Both the position numbers and the translations under genes were made by a program. A stretch of DNA of 24,051 nucleotides, taken from the NCBI GenBank assembly GCA_910588045.1, contig CAJUPS010000004.1, positions 1 through 24,051 on the forward strand, read 5' to 3'. The stretch comes from an uncultured Oscillospiraceae bacterium (lineage in GTDB: Bacteria; Bacillota; Clostridia; Oscillospirales; Oscillospiraceae). The notes beneath the pieces were generated by a model. That model had not been told where the DNA came from, made no database searches, and saw only the letters and a program-made list of their open reading frames with translations. Positions 1-7,826 of the stretch are shown one piece after another. Position 1 is the first letter of the stretch; the number at the start of each line of letters is the position of its first letter.

Positions 1-2
1 TT

Positions 3-563
3 TATTTAGCCGTTTCCCCGCTCCTCTTGAGTAAGTTATTTTGCGGCATTACATGTTACGACATCCGGGATCTGGGCAAGCAGCTCCTGCCGGTAGGGAT
101 GCTGGTGGTGCTGGACAGTGTGTTCAACCGGGTGATTCGCAACCGGGCGCTGGGGAAAAACACCTGGATCTTTATCGACGAGATCTATCTGCTGTTCCAG
201 CATGAGTACAGCGCCAACTTCCTCTTCACGCTGTGGAAGCGGGTGAGGAAATACGGCGCGCTCTGCACCGGTGTAACGCAGAATTTGGACGATTTGCTCC
301 AGTCCCACACCGCCCGGACGATGCTGGCAAACAGCGAATTTCTGGTGATGCTCAACCAGGCGGCCACCGACCGGGCGGAACTGGCCCAGCTGCTGAATAT
401 TTCGGATAACCAGCTGAGTTACATCACTAACGTGGACTGCGGGCGAGGGCTTATCAAGTGCGGCAGTACCATCGTGCCGTTTATTAACACGTTCCCGAAG
501 AATACCCGGTTGTACCAGCTTATGTCCACAAAATTTCTGGAGCGGATTGAAACGGTGCAATAA
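3..563 (+). CDS. virB4: VirB4/TraE-type conjugation ATPase, C-terminal part only
   Basis: This is the 3' part of the ATPase that powers the type IV secretion channel of Firmicutes ICEs, acting at the inner face of the membrane. The frame is open to the window edge. Recognisable family sequence begins near CYDIRDLGKQL (about base 51) and runs to the stop. The Walker B segment TWIFIDEIYLLF, the stretch LCTGVTQNLDDLLQSHTA and the terminal part NSEFLVMLNQAATDRAEL...FPKNTRLYQLMST are all typical of VirB4. Walker A and the whole N-terminal half (some 600 residues in the family) are outside the window or lost. The first 15 or so codons do not look like the usual residues preceding CYDI, so the gene may be truncated near base 45 rather than simply cut by the window. 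A TTG at 27 could start translation but would give only a C-terminal fragment. Confidence 0.85.
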   Translation, partial: YLAVSPLLLSKLFCGITCYDIRDLGKQLLPVGMLVVLDSVFNRVIRNRALGKNTWIFIDEIYLLFQHEYSANFLFTLWKRVRKYGALCTGVTQNLDDLLQSHTARTMLANSEFLVMLNQAATDRAELAQLLNISDNQLSYITNVDCGRGLIKCGSTIVPFINTFPKNTRLYQLMSTKFLERIETVQ

Positions 564-566
564 CAT

Positions 567-596
567 GAGAAAAGGGGCTTTGCGGCCCTTTTTCTC
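567..596 (+). terminator. Hairpin with T-tract after virB4
   Basis: GAGAAAAGGG and CCCTTTTTCTC pair almost perfectly around a short G/C-rich loop. The U-rich right arm resembles an intrinsic terminator. It sits directly after the virB4 stop and just before the ribosome binding site of the next gene, so it may attenuate rather than fully stop ICE transcription. Confidence 0.55.
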
Positions 597-601
597 GTCC
601 G

Positions 602-616
602 GGAGGTGAAAATATC
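602..616 (+). promoter_or_regulatory. Ribosome binding site ahead of a non-canonical ATC start
   Basis: GGAGGTGAAAAT precedes ATC GCA AAG. The Shine-Dalgarno is strong and correctly spaced for a codon at 614, but that codon reads ATC, not ATG. No ATG, GTG or TTG lies in frame between the upstream in-frame stop (TGA at 566) and this point. The site fixes where translation should begin if the protein is made. Confidence 0.6.
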
Positions 617-3070
617 GCAAAGATCAAGGAAAAGAAAACAGTAAAGCAGAAGCCAAAACAAAAACGCCGGTCTATCCCGAAGCAGCTTCTCCGGCGCGGG
701 CTGGATGACGGTACGGAGCGCCTGCGGGGACAGTTTCGGGAAACTAGCCAGCGGGGACAAAGCAGCGACTACGGCGGCGACAGAATTGAGGACTCCGTTG
801 TCGCTGGCGGGCGCTTTGCCCGCCGCGGAATCACGGATCTGCTGAAAAGGAAAAGCGGCAGACAGTCGGATCGCCCGGAAGAACCGCAGTCCGAGGAGCT
901 TGCACCGGAGCGGCCGACAGACGATTTCCCTAACCCGCCGAATGCTGTCCAGACGGATGCGCCCCAGACAGATGCAGGCACGAGCAGCCGGGACCGGACA
1001 CCCAGGATCAAGACACGGGAGGCTGTTTCGCGGGAACCATCTGCTCCATCCGACCGCCCGGCATCCGCTAGAACGGAGGCACAAAGCAGCGCACGTCCGT
1101 CGCAGATCAAGACGAAGGAAGCTGTTCGGGAGAACAGATGGATTCACAAAAAAGATGCTGACAAAATTGATAGCTATTCTGGGGATAAGCCCACTGAACA
1201 GAGCAGTCCAAGGATATTCCGGAATAAATCATCGGAGATCAGAACGCCTTGCAGGTCACCAGCGGATGAACCAGCAGTTCATCCATCCGACGGAACGACG
1301 ACACCAACAGAGTACCTGCCCAAGCCGCCCAACATCAAGACCAGGGATACCTATGTCCGGCGGCAGAGGCCGAGATCTGAACAGACGCCCACTGAGCCAG
1401 CTTTTCGCCAGGGAAAGCAGGGATTTATTCAGGTCCAGGGGCGTAAGTCGGCGGTGAAGCAATCTGAAAACCGCAGAAAAAATCTGCCCGGCAGCGAAGC
1501 GCGTCCTGTTCCCCAGCAGAGAACGGACAGTTCGATCACTCCGTTCCCCTCTCAGCGGCAGCATGGCGGAGACAACCATCCCCGCAGTCATCATACCGCC
1601 AGACGGGCAGTTCACCGCGCAGAAAAAGCCGCTGAGCGGACTGCCAGGAATACCGCCAGAGGCATCAGGTCTTCTAAAAAGGCGGTGAAGAATACTGCCC
1701 GCGCGGCGAAGCAGGCCGTCAAGACCACCAGCCGTTCCACCAAACAGGCGGTCAAGACTGCCGACCGAACCGTCAGGACGGCGCAGAAAACCGCCCAGGC
1801 CACCGTGAAGGCCATCCAGCGGACCGTGCAGGCCGTTCGCGCCACGGCGAAGGCCGCCGCGACCACCGCCAAGGCTGCGGCGAAAGCCACCGTGGCGGCG
1901 ATAAAAGCGGCCATTGCGGCCATACAAGAGTTGATTGGGGCCATCGCTGCCGGGGGCTGGGTCGCCATCGTGGTAGTGCTGGTGATCTGTCTGGCAGCCT
2001 TCCTGATCGCTTCCCCGTTCGGGATATTTTTCTCCGGGGAGGACAGCGGATCAGGTCTCACCATGCCGGAAGCTGTAGTGCAGCTCAACGGAGAGTTCAC
2101 CTCGCAGATCGAACAGATCCAGGCGGACAATCCCCACGACACGCTGGATCTGGACAACGCCGGGACTGCCGCCATGATCTCCAACTGGAACGATGTGCTG
2201 GCGGTCTACGCTGTGCGGGTGTCCACGGATGATACATCGCCGGGGAGCGTGGCCGTGGTGACGGATGAGAATCTGGCTATCCTACGGGAAATTTTCTGGG
2301 AGATGAATCAGATCTCCTACCTCACGGAATCCAAGGAACACACGGAGACGGTCACCAAGGAGGATGGCTCGACCGAGGAAGTGACGACCACGGAGACGAT
2401 CCTCCACATCACCGTTACCACGAAGGACTGCTGGCAGATGGCGGATGAATACGGCTTCACAGAGGAGCAGCGGGAGATGCTGACGGAACTGCTGAAGCCG
2501 GAGTATCAGGAGATGTTTCTGTCTCTGACCGGCAGCTATCAGAATATTGCGCTGTCACCCCAGGAGGTGGCGGAGATCATGGCACGTCTGCCGGAGGATC
2601 TCAGCGAGGAGCGGCGGCAGGTCGTCCTAACGGCTTACCAGCTGTTGGGAAAGGTCAACTACTTCTGGGGCGGCAAGAGTCTCGTCCTAGGCTGGGACTC
2701 CCGCTGGGGGACGCCCATGGAGGTCTGGGCCGCAGGCAGCCCCAGCACGGGGACGGTGCGGCCCTACGGACTGGATTGCAGCGGGTTCGCTGACTGGGTG
2801 TTCTACAACGCCAGTAGCGGCAACTATGTCATAGGTCACGGCGGCGGGGCCTCCGCACAGCACAGCTACTGCACGGACATTGCCTGGAGCGAGGCAGTTC
2901 CCGGCGATCTGGTGTTTTATCCCGGCGACAGCCATGTGGGGATCGTGTGCGGGTTTGACGCCGGAGGGAATGTGCAGATCATCCACTGCGCCAGTGGGGC
3001 CAACAATGTGGTGGTGACTGGAAAGAGCGGGTTCACCAGCATAGGCAGGCCGGATTATTATAACGAATAG
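614..3070 (+). CDS. ICE NlpC/P60 peptidoglycan hydrolase (CD1108-like), non-canonical start
   Basis: This is a conjugation-associated cell wall hydrolase, about 818 residues if read from 614. The N-terminus (AKIKEKKTVKQK, then RRSIPKQLLRRGLDDGTERL) matches what I recall of the CD1108-type mobile element family. A long Pro/Thr-rich region with repeated IKT(R/K)EAV motifs follows, then a Lys/Thr/Ala repeat zone (bases about 1600-1930) and one membrane helix (WVAIVVVLVICLAAFLIA, about residues 449-466). The C-terminal domain is NlpC/P60, with catalytic Cys722 in LDCSGF, His774 in DSHVGIV and His791 in IIHCASG. It probably opens the wall for the mating channel. The reading frame is uninterrupted from 614 to 3070. 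A GTG at 1454 would give 538 residues but would discard the conserved N-terminus, so I prefer 614. The start codon there appears mutated (ATC), so expression is uncertain. Confidence 0.75.
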   Translation: MAKIKEKKTVKQKPKQKRRSIPKQLLRRGLDDGTERLRGQFRETSQRGQSSDYGGDRIEDSVVAGGRFARRGITDLLKRKSGRQSDRPEEPQSEELAPERPTDDFPNPPNAVQTDAPQTDAGTSSRDRTPRIKTREAVSREPSAPSDRPASARTEAQSSARPSQIKTKEAVRENRWIHKKDADKIDSYSGDKPTEQSSPRIFRNKSSEIRTPCRSPADEPAVHPSDGTTTPTEYLPKPPNIKTRDTYVRRQRPRSEQTPTEPAFRQGKQGFIQVQGRKSAVKQSENRRKNLPGSEARPVPQQRTDSSITPFPSQRQHGGDNHPRSHHTARRAVHRAEKAAERTARNTARGIRSSKKAVKNTARAAKQAVKTTSRSTKQAVKTADRTVRTAQKTAQATVKAIQRTVQAVRATAKAAATTAKAAAKATVAAIKAAIAAIQELIGAIAAGGWVAIVVVLVICLAAFLIASPFGIFFSGEDSGSGLTMPEAVVQLNGEFTSQIEQIQADNPHDTLDLDNAGTAAMISNWNDVLAVYAVRVSTDDTSPGSVAVVTDENLAILREIFWEMNQISYLTESKEHTETVTKEDGSTEEVTTTETILHITVTTKDCWQMADEYGFTEEQREMLTELLKPEYQEMFLSLTGSYQNIALSPQEVAEIMARLPEDLSEERRQVVLTAYQLLGKVNYFWGGKSLVLGWDSRWGTPMEVWAAGSPSTGTVRPYGLDCSGFADWVFYNASSGNYVIGHGGGASAQHSYCTDIAWSEAVPGDLVFYPGDSHVGIVCGFDAGGNVQIIHCASGANNVVVTGKSGFTSIGRPDYYNE

Positions 3071-3075
3071 GACAA

Positions 3076-3113
3076 GGGCAGAGGAACGAAAATCGCTCCT
3101 CTGCCCAATTTTT
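3076..3113 (+). terminator. Intrinsic terminator after the hydrolase gene
   Basis: A perfect 10-bp stem GGGCAGAGGA / TCCTCTGCCC is followed by AATTTTT. It begins 6 bases after the stop codon at 3070. Confidence 0.85.
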
Positions 3114-3119
3114 GTGTGG

Positions 3120-3156
3120 ATTAAAGCCGCAGGCGATGTATGGCTGCGGCTTTAAT
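3120..3156. repeat. Perfect 13-bp inverted repeat before the initiator gene
   Basis: ATTAAAGCCGCAG and CTGCGGCTTTAAT flank an 11-base loop. It lies just downstream of a complete terminator and 40 bases upstream of the next start codon, so it may be a second terminator, a leader structure or a protein binding site. An ATG at 3140 falls in the loop and is unlikely to be a start. Confidence 0.75.
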
Positions 3157-3196
3157 CTGTGTTGAAAATGATTACAAAATAGAGGAGAAGATCAAT

Positions 3197-3721
3197 ATGG
3201 CAGTTTTTCGTGTGGAGCGCAATCAGAATTATACCGTCATGAGCAACCATCACCTGCGGGACAAATCCTTGTCCCTGAAGGCCAAGGGACTCCTCTCCCA
3301 GATGCTCAGTCTTCCGGAAGATTGGGATTATATCCTGGCCGGGCTGGCCAGGATCAACTGCGAGGGCAGGGATGCTATCCGGGCTGCTGTCAAGGAGCTA
3401 GAGGCTGCCGGGTATGTCACACGCTCCCGGACGCGGAATGAGAAGGGCCATTTGCTGGGGACTGAGTACGTGATCCGGGAGGAGCCTGTTTTTTCGGCTG
3501 AGCCTGCGTTGGAGGAACCTGCGTCGGAAAATCCAACGTTGGAGGAAACGACGCAATTAAATAAAGATACAAAACAAAATAAAGATCTACGAAGTAAAGA
3601 TTCGATTCCCTTCCCTTCCGCCCCCTCCGTCGCCAGCACGGATTCTGTCGTTCCCTTTGCGGTGGCACAGCCGCCGCAAGCGAAGGGAAGGAAGCGCAGC
3701 AGGAGAAGTGCTGTGCGTTAG
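3197..3721 (+). CDS. Winged-helix replication initiator-like protein, N-terminal half
   Basis: The 174-residue product has the N-terminal module of the ICE/plasmid HTH initiator family: MAVFRVERNQNYTVMSNHHL, then LSLKAKGLLSQMLSLPEDWDY and a wing that ends GYVTRSRTRNEKGHLLGTEY. These proteins bind DNA and are found in Firmicutes ICEs. The ATG at 3197 is chosen because AGAGGAGAAG lies 7 bases upstream and family homology begins exactly there; the ATG at 3140 sits inside a hairpin loop. After the winged helix comes a Glu/Pro-rich linker (EEPASENPTLEE), then a basic tail ending in TAG at 3719. The following open frame is in the same phase and encodes the DUF6017 domain normally fused to this one. 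It is therefore probably one gene split by an amber codon. Confidence 0.8.
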   Translation: MAVFRVERNQNYTVMSNHHLRDKSLSLKAKGLLSQMLSLPEDWDYILAGLARINCEGRDAIRAAVKELEAAGYVTRSRTRNEKGHLLGTEYVIREEPVFSAEPALEEPASENPTLEETTQLNKDTKQNKDLRSKDSIPFPSAPSVASTDSVVPFAVAQPPQAKGRKRSRRSAVR

Positions 3722-3727
3722 GAGGAG

Positions 3728-4090
3728 ATGGACGATTACCGGGCGCTGATCCGGGAGAACATCGAGTACGACCGCTTCGTGCGGGATCATCCCTACGATG
3801 CCCAGCAGCTGGACGAGATGGTGGAGCTGATGGTGGAGGTGGTCTGCTCCAGGCGGAAAACCATCCGGGTAGCGGGGAACGATCTCCCCCAGGCGGTGGT
3901 GAAGTCCCGGCTGCTGAAGCTGGACGGGGAGCATATCCGGTTCGTGTTCGACTGCCTGAAGGAGAATACAACGCAGGTCAAAAACATGAAACAGTACCTG
4001 ATGGCGGTGCTGTATAATGCGCCAGTGACGATGGAGAATCACTATGCTGCGAGGGTTAACTATGATTTTCGGGAAAGCTTTGTGAACTGA
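3728..4090 (+). CDS. DUF6017 domain, C-terminal half of the split initiator
   Basis: The 120-residue product (MDDYRALIRENIEYDRF, DEMVELMVEVVCSRRKTIRVAG, LKLDGEHIRFVFDCLKENTT, MKQYLMAVLYNAPVTM) is a complete DUF6017 domain, the usual C-terminus of the HTH initiator encoded just upstream. It lies in the same frame, separated only by TAG GAG GAG. The bases AGGAGG across the stop form a Shine-Dalgarno immediately before the ATG at 3728, so ribosomes ending at the TAG could re-initiate and supply the domain as a separate chain. It could equally be dead sequence following a nonsense mutation. The domain shows no further damage, which favours either a recent mutation or retained use. Confidence 0.7.
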   Translation: MDDYRALIRENIEYDRFVRDHPYDAQQLDEMVELMVEVVCSRRKTIRVAGNDLPQAVVKSRLLKLDGEHIRFVFDCLKENTTQVKNMKQYLMAVLYNAPVTMENHYAARVNYDFRESFVN

Positions 4091-4140
4091 GTGTTTCTCC
4101 ATGCAATGGGTGCTGGTAGTGCTAAAATCTCAAATGATCA
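4091..4140. other. Junction between ICE remnant and chromosomal glycosidase gene
   Basis: Plus-strand ICE coding sequence ends at 4090, and recognisable minus-strand GH2 sequence begins at about 4144 in the middle of that domain (LLAYN). The 50 bases between match neither. I see no terminal inverted repeats or target-site duplication. This is where the element, or a deletion involving it, removed the GH2 C-terminus. Confidence 0.55.
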
Positions 4141-4926
4141 TTATAGATTGTACGCCAGCAGGCCAGGAATGTCATTGATGGGGCTTTCCGGTTCCAGCAT
4201 AAAAGCGTCCGCCATAGCGGTAGGCCGGGGGGATCCAGCCGATGCGCCAGATTGTTGAGTGTTACATGGTTTTGCAGCAGATCATCCGTCAGGCCCGCTA
4301 CGCAGATTTCGTTGGAAAGTGCCCAGCAGATAATGAAGAGATGGCGCCGGTACTGGGTAATCAGTTCCTGCATCTGTTGGACTGTGTTCTCATTTCCCTC
4401 CGGCATGTGCTTGGTGATGTAGGGAATTTCCGCCCAAATCAGGATGCCCTTCCGGTCGCAGAGATCATAGAAATACTGGTCATGCTGATAGTGGGCCAGC
4501 CGCACGGAGGTGGGCCACAGTTCGAGGAGGATGTCCATGTCTTCCTCCATCATCTCCCAAGTGATGGCGTTGCCCACGCCCCGCCGGTCCTGGTGCCTGG
4601 AGGCGCCACGGAGGGGATTTCCCAGCGTACCGTCCGGCTCCAGAGCGAAGTGGGCTGCCGGAGCATCGATAAAGTTCACAGCCCGGTATAGGCTGCCATA
4701 GAAGGTGAAGTCCGCCTTCTGGGGGTAAACCGACTGATTAGGTGCGTTGCAGACCTGGATTTGCAGCGTATTTTCCATCGCTGATTTCCAAGTGGAGCTT
4801 CCGGCCCGGCAAAAGCTGGTAATCCAGCGTAGATGCAGGTCCCGCGGTAGAAGTCATCCCCTCCGTCTTGCCCGTCCTTAGCGTTCCAGGTGTGGGGGAG
4901 GGAGACAGTTTCCGTGCTGCCCTCCT
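4141..4926 (-). pseudogene. Decayed GH2 beta-galactosidase
   Basis: Remnants of a glycoside hydrolase family 2 gene lie in several frames. The N-terminal sugar-binding block (VSLPHTWNAKDGQDGGDDFYRG) is followed by a frameshift to LDYQLLPGRKLHLEIS, a deletion, and then ENTLQIQV...QSVYPQKADFTFYGSLYR. A large internal deletion removes the immunoglobulin-like domain. The catalytic barrel start follows (NPLRGASRHQDR, VRLAHYQHDQYFYDLCD, IIWAL-type segment ending ALSNE with the acid/base Glu). A second frameshift at a run of six C's leads to RPTAMADAFMLEPESPINDI and a stop at 4141. The nucleophile region is absent. The total is about 785 bases against more than 2 kb expected. It begins within bases of the GH42 stop, so it was once the next gene of that operon. 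Confidence 0.85.
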
Positions 4927-6924
4927 TTATTGGAAATCCGCTGTTTCCAAAATCGCTGCGTTCCAAGGCTCCAGCGGCACTTCCACACCGCTGCTATACG
5001 TCTTTCCAGAGAGCAACTCCACACAGTCCTCCGGTGCAGGAACGGCGCATGGACCGTCTGAGTAGTTGAGCAGGTACCGCATCCGGCGTCCCAAGTTGTT
5101 GACACCCTCCTTAATAATTACCGGACAGCGGAGTGTCGGCAGCGGGATGCCAAAGGCAGGCAGCAGCCGCTCCAACAGTTCTTCCAGCTTCTGACGGCAG
5201 AGCATGGTACCCAAGTATGCCGCGCTGCCCTGACCAAAGGGGTGCAGGGTCGCGGCGGCATAGCCCGCGTAGGCCGGATGGTTGTAGACGGCCAGTACCT
5301 CCGTATTCTCCGCCGGACAGAGGAGTTCCATCCACCCGGACACATCCGGAACATCCATGGGGACTGTAAAGTTGTCATACGTCACCCCGAACACATCCGT
5401 CATGCCATAGGGCTGGGACTCGTGCCGAATCTGCAAGTTTTCATCTGTAAAAAAGCTTCGGAAGGTGGCCAGAAGGTGGCCGCCGTCCTCCACATACTGC
5501 CGTAGGGCACCGATCAGCTTTTCCCCGGCGCAGTAGAGGCAGGGGACGATTACCAACTCATAGCCCGAAAAATCCCGCACCGTATCCGGCAGGATGTCAC
5601 AGGCGATATTGAAGCGATACAGCACGTCGTAGAGCCACCACAGGCAGTCATTATACTGCGGCGTGGCTTCTGAGGGGGTCGCACTGTGCTTGATGCCGGT
5701 TAAACTGCGGTTGGAAACCAGAATGGCTACCCGGCTTTTTCGCCGGAATCCTGTCAAATGTTCCCCCAGCCGGGCGAGATCCTGACCGATGGTACAAACT
5801 TCCTGGTAGACCACACCGGGAGTAAAGTCGTGGCTGAGGACCCCCTTCCAGTAATTTTCGATACCGTTATGGATGGAGTGCCAGTGCCAGTACTCGATCT
5901 GCTTCGCACCGCTGGCCAGGAGCGAAAACGCCTGTAACCGCAACTGGCCGGGATAGGGCAGCCACTCCGTATTCCCCTGTGCCTGCGTTTCCAGTACCAG
6001 GAAGTTCTCCCCACCGTTCACACTCCGGATGAGGTCGCCGCAGAAGCTGGCCTCCATTCCTGTTAATTCTCCGCCGGAGCGGTGGTAGATGTCGCACCCA
6101 GCCACGGTAAGTCCGTTCATGATGTCAAAATGGTTCACATTGGGCTGAATGCCATAGGAGCAGCCCTTCCAATCAAAGTCAAAATTGTGGGTAACGAACT
6201 GATCCGGACGGCGGTATTCGTCCACGATGGACCGCTGCCAGTAAAGGAACTCCGTCACCAGATGCCGCTGGAACGCCTCGAACTCCGCCGCCAGGCTGCC
6301 GCAGATGGTACCTCGCACATCCGGCATATCCTCCCAGCACCCCAAGGAATTGCTCCAGTAGGCCAGACCATATGCCTTGTTCATGGCCTCTACCGTACCG
6401 AATTTCTCCTTCAGCCAGTCCAGGAACATTGCCTGCGCCCTGGGACCGCAGGTGTCATAGGGCTTGGTTTCGTTGTCCAGCTGGAAACCGATCACGTTTT
6501 CATAGGGCTGAACCTCCTCCAGTAGCTTCCGGATGATGATCTCACAGTTCTTCCGGTAGCCGGGGTGGGTAATGTCCATGTTCTGCCGGGGACCATAGCG
6601 GCTGGGGCCGGTGTGTGTCTCCACCAGGATATCCGGATATTTCCGCGCCAGCCAAGGCGGGATGGCATAGGTGGGGGTACCAACGATGACGGAGATACCG
6701 TGGCGGCGGGCTCCATCCAGCACCCGATAGAGACGGGTAAAGTCAAATTCTCCCTCCCGCGGTTCCCATGTACTCCAGGTGGATTCCGCAACGCGGATGA
6801 CATTCATCCCGGCCCGCTCCATGAGAGCCATATCATCCTCCACACGGGAAACCGGCATATATTCATCATAATAGGCTGCGCCGTAATAAATCGGCTGTGA
6901 TCTATGCTGGTGGTTTCGATCCAT
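4927..6924 (-). CDS. GH42 beta-galactosidase
   Basis: A 665-residue family 42 enzyme that hydrolyses terminal beta-galactosides, probably in the cytoplasm since no signal peptide is present. The TIM barrel starts YYGAAYYDEYMPVSRVEDDM. It contains the acid/base Glu152 in FQLDNETKPYD and the likely nucleophile Glu312 in FLVLETQAQGNTEWLPYPGQ. The trimerisation domain (about 395-600) and the small C-terminal beta domain ending NAAILETADFQ are intact, and length is normal. I chose the ATG at 6924 because GAAAGGAA lies just upstream and the family N-terminus begins there; the open frame runs further upstream but overlaps the MATE gene. It follows the MATE remnant by 14 bases, so it shares that transcript. 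Upstream decay may affect its expression, but the enzyme itself looks functional. Confidence 0.93.
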   Translation of the reverse strand: MDRNHQHRSQPIYYGAAYYDEYMPVSRVEDDMALMERAGMNVIRVAESTWSTWEPREGEFDFTRLYRVLDGARRHGISVIVGTPTYAIPPWLARKYPDILVETHTGPSRYGPRQNMDITHPGYRKNCEIIIRKLLEEVQPYENVIGFQLDNETKPYDTCGPRAQAMFLDWLKEKFGTVEAMNKAYGLAYWSNSLGCWEDMPDVRGTICGSLAAEFEAFQRHLVTEFLYWQRSIVDEYRRPDQFVTHNFDFDWKGCSYGIQPNVNHFDIMNGLTVAGCDIYHRSGGELTGMEASFCGDLIRSVNGGENFLVLETQAQGNTEWLPYPGQLRLQAFSLLASGAKQIEYWHWHSIHNGIENYWKGVLSHDFTPGVVYQEVCTIGQDLARLGEHLTGFRRKSRVAILVSNRSLTGIKHSATPSEATPQYNDCLWWLYDVLYRFNIACDILPDTVRDFSGYELVIVPCLYCAGEKLIGALRQYVEDGGHLLATFRSFFTDENLQIRHESQPYGMTDVFGVTYDNFTVPMDVPDVSGWMELLCPAENTEVLAVYNHPAYAGYAAATLHPFGQGSAAYLGTMLCRQKLEELLERLLPAFGIPLPTLRCPVIIKEGVNNLGRRMRYLLNYSDGPCAVPAPEDCVELLSGKTYSSGVEVPLEPWNAAILETADFQ

Positions 6925-6938
6925 AAAGAAATTTCCTT

Positions 6939-7826
6939 TCAGTCGTTTTGCAAGTTGTTCATTTTCGCGTCTTGCCTGCGGGCCAGCAGAACCAGCCCTG
7001 CAGCAGCAATCAGGGATAGCGTGTCCGTCACCGCGCCGGTGAAGAGAATGCCGTACATCTGGAAAGCCACGTTCAGCAGGAACAGCACCGGGATATAGAT
7101 GATCCCCTTGCTGAGCAGGGAAGCCAGCGTAGCGAACCCCGCCTTGCCGGTGGCCTGCAAATAAGTGGTACATAACTGGTACATGCTGAAAAATGGACCT
7201 GCCATCGTACTGGCAAGCAGAGCTACATTACCAATAGCAATCACCGCCGCATCATCAATAAAAGCTGCCAGCAGCGGCTCCCGGAAAATGAAGCAGAAAA
7301 TGGACAGCGCCAAGGCAATGGATACTACGGTAATGCCGGTCTTCCGGATGATCTCCCGCATACGATTCCGGTTTTCCGCAGCGTAGTTGTAGGAGACAGC
7401 GGGCTGGACGCCCATGCAGATACCCATGGCGATCATGGAGATCAGCATACTGATTTTCCCCGCCACCCCCTGGGCCGCAAGGGCTATGGTGTCATAGGAA
7501 ACCAGGAGGTTATTGGAAATCATGTGGGAAAGGCTCATAAGAATGGTGCTGAACGCCATGGGCAGGCCCAAGGAGATCACCGGGAACAGCACGTCCCGGC
7601 GGGGCTTGGCGTCTTCTGGCTTTGCGGAGTACAGTTCCCGGTTCCGGAAGATGTACCAGATGAGGATCCCCGCGCTGGTACAGTTACCCAAACCGGTTGC
7701 CAGTGCTGCGCCGGTAACACCCCAGCGGAACACCAGGATAAACAGCGGGTCCAGGATGATATTCATGACCGTTCCTGCCACATTGGCTGCCATGGACTGC
7801 TTTGCCGCGCCCTCGGCCCGTAGGAC
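6939..7826 (-). pseudogene. MATE transporter, C-terminal two-thirds
   Basis: This is the back part of a MATE-family cation-coupled exporter. Family homology starts at LRAEGAAKQSM (about 7823) and runs NILDPLFI, VISLGLPMAFSTILMS, MAMGICMGVQPAVSYNYAAEN to the stop at 6939. About 150 N-terminal residues (the first four to five membrane helices) are missing. An ATG at 7793 could start a 284-residue chain but no good ribosome binding site precedes it. The sequence fused upstream is the front of a different MATE gene, in another frame. The joint lies at about 7813-7826. A single deletion between two neighbouring MATE genes explains the arrangement. Confidence 0.85.

Noticed and set aside
419..2184. 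Long minus-strand open frames opposite the ICE hydrolase gene
   Set aside because: They are Arg/Ala/Ser-rich mirror frames of a repetitive high-G+C gene, lack ribosome binding sites and match no family.
3719..3721. Amber codon read as an amino acid (recoding)
   Set aside because: No suppressor tRNA or recoding signal is visible, and a re-initiation site explains the layout more simply.
6925..7173. Upstream extension of the GH42 frame to 748 residues
   Set aside because: The extra residues overlap the MATE coding sequence out of frame and precede the ribosome binding site and family N-terminus at 6924.
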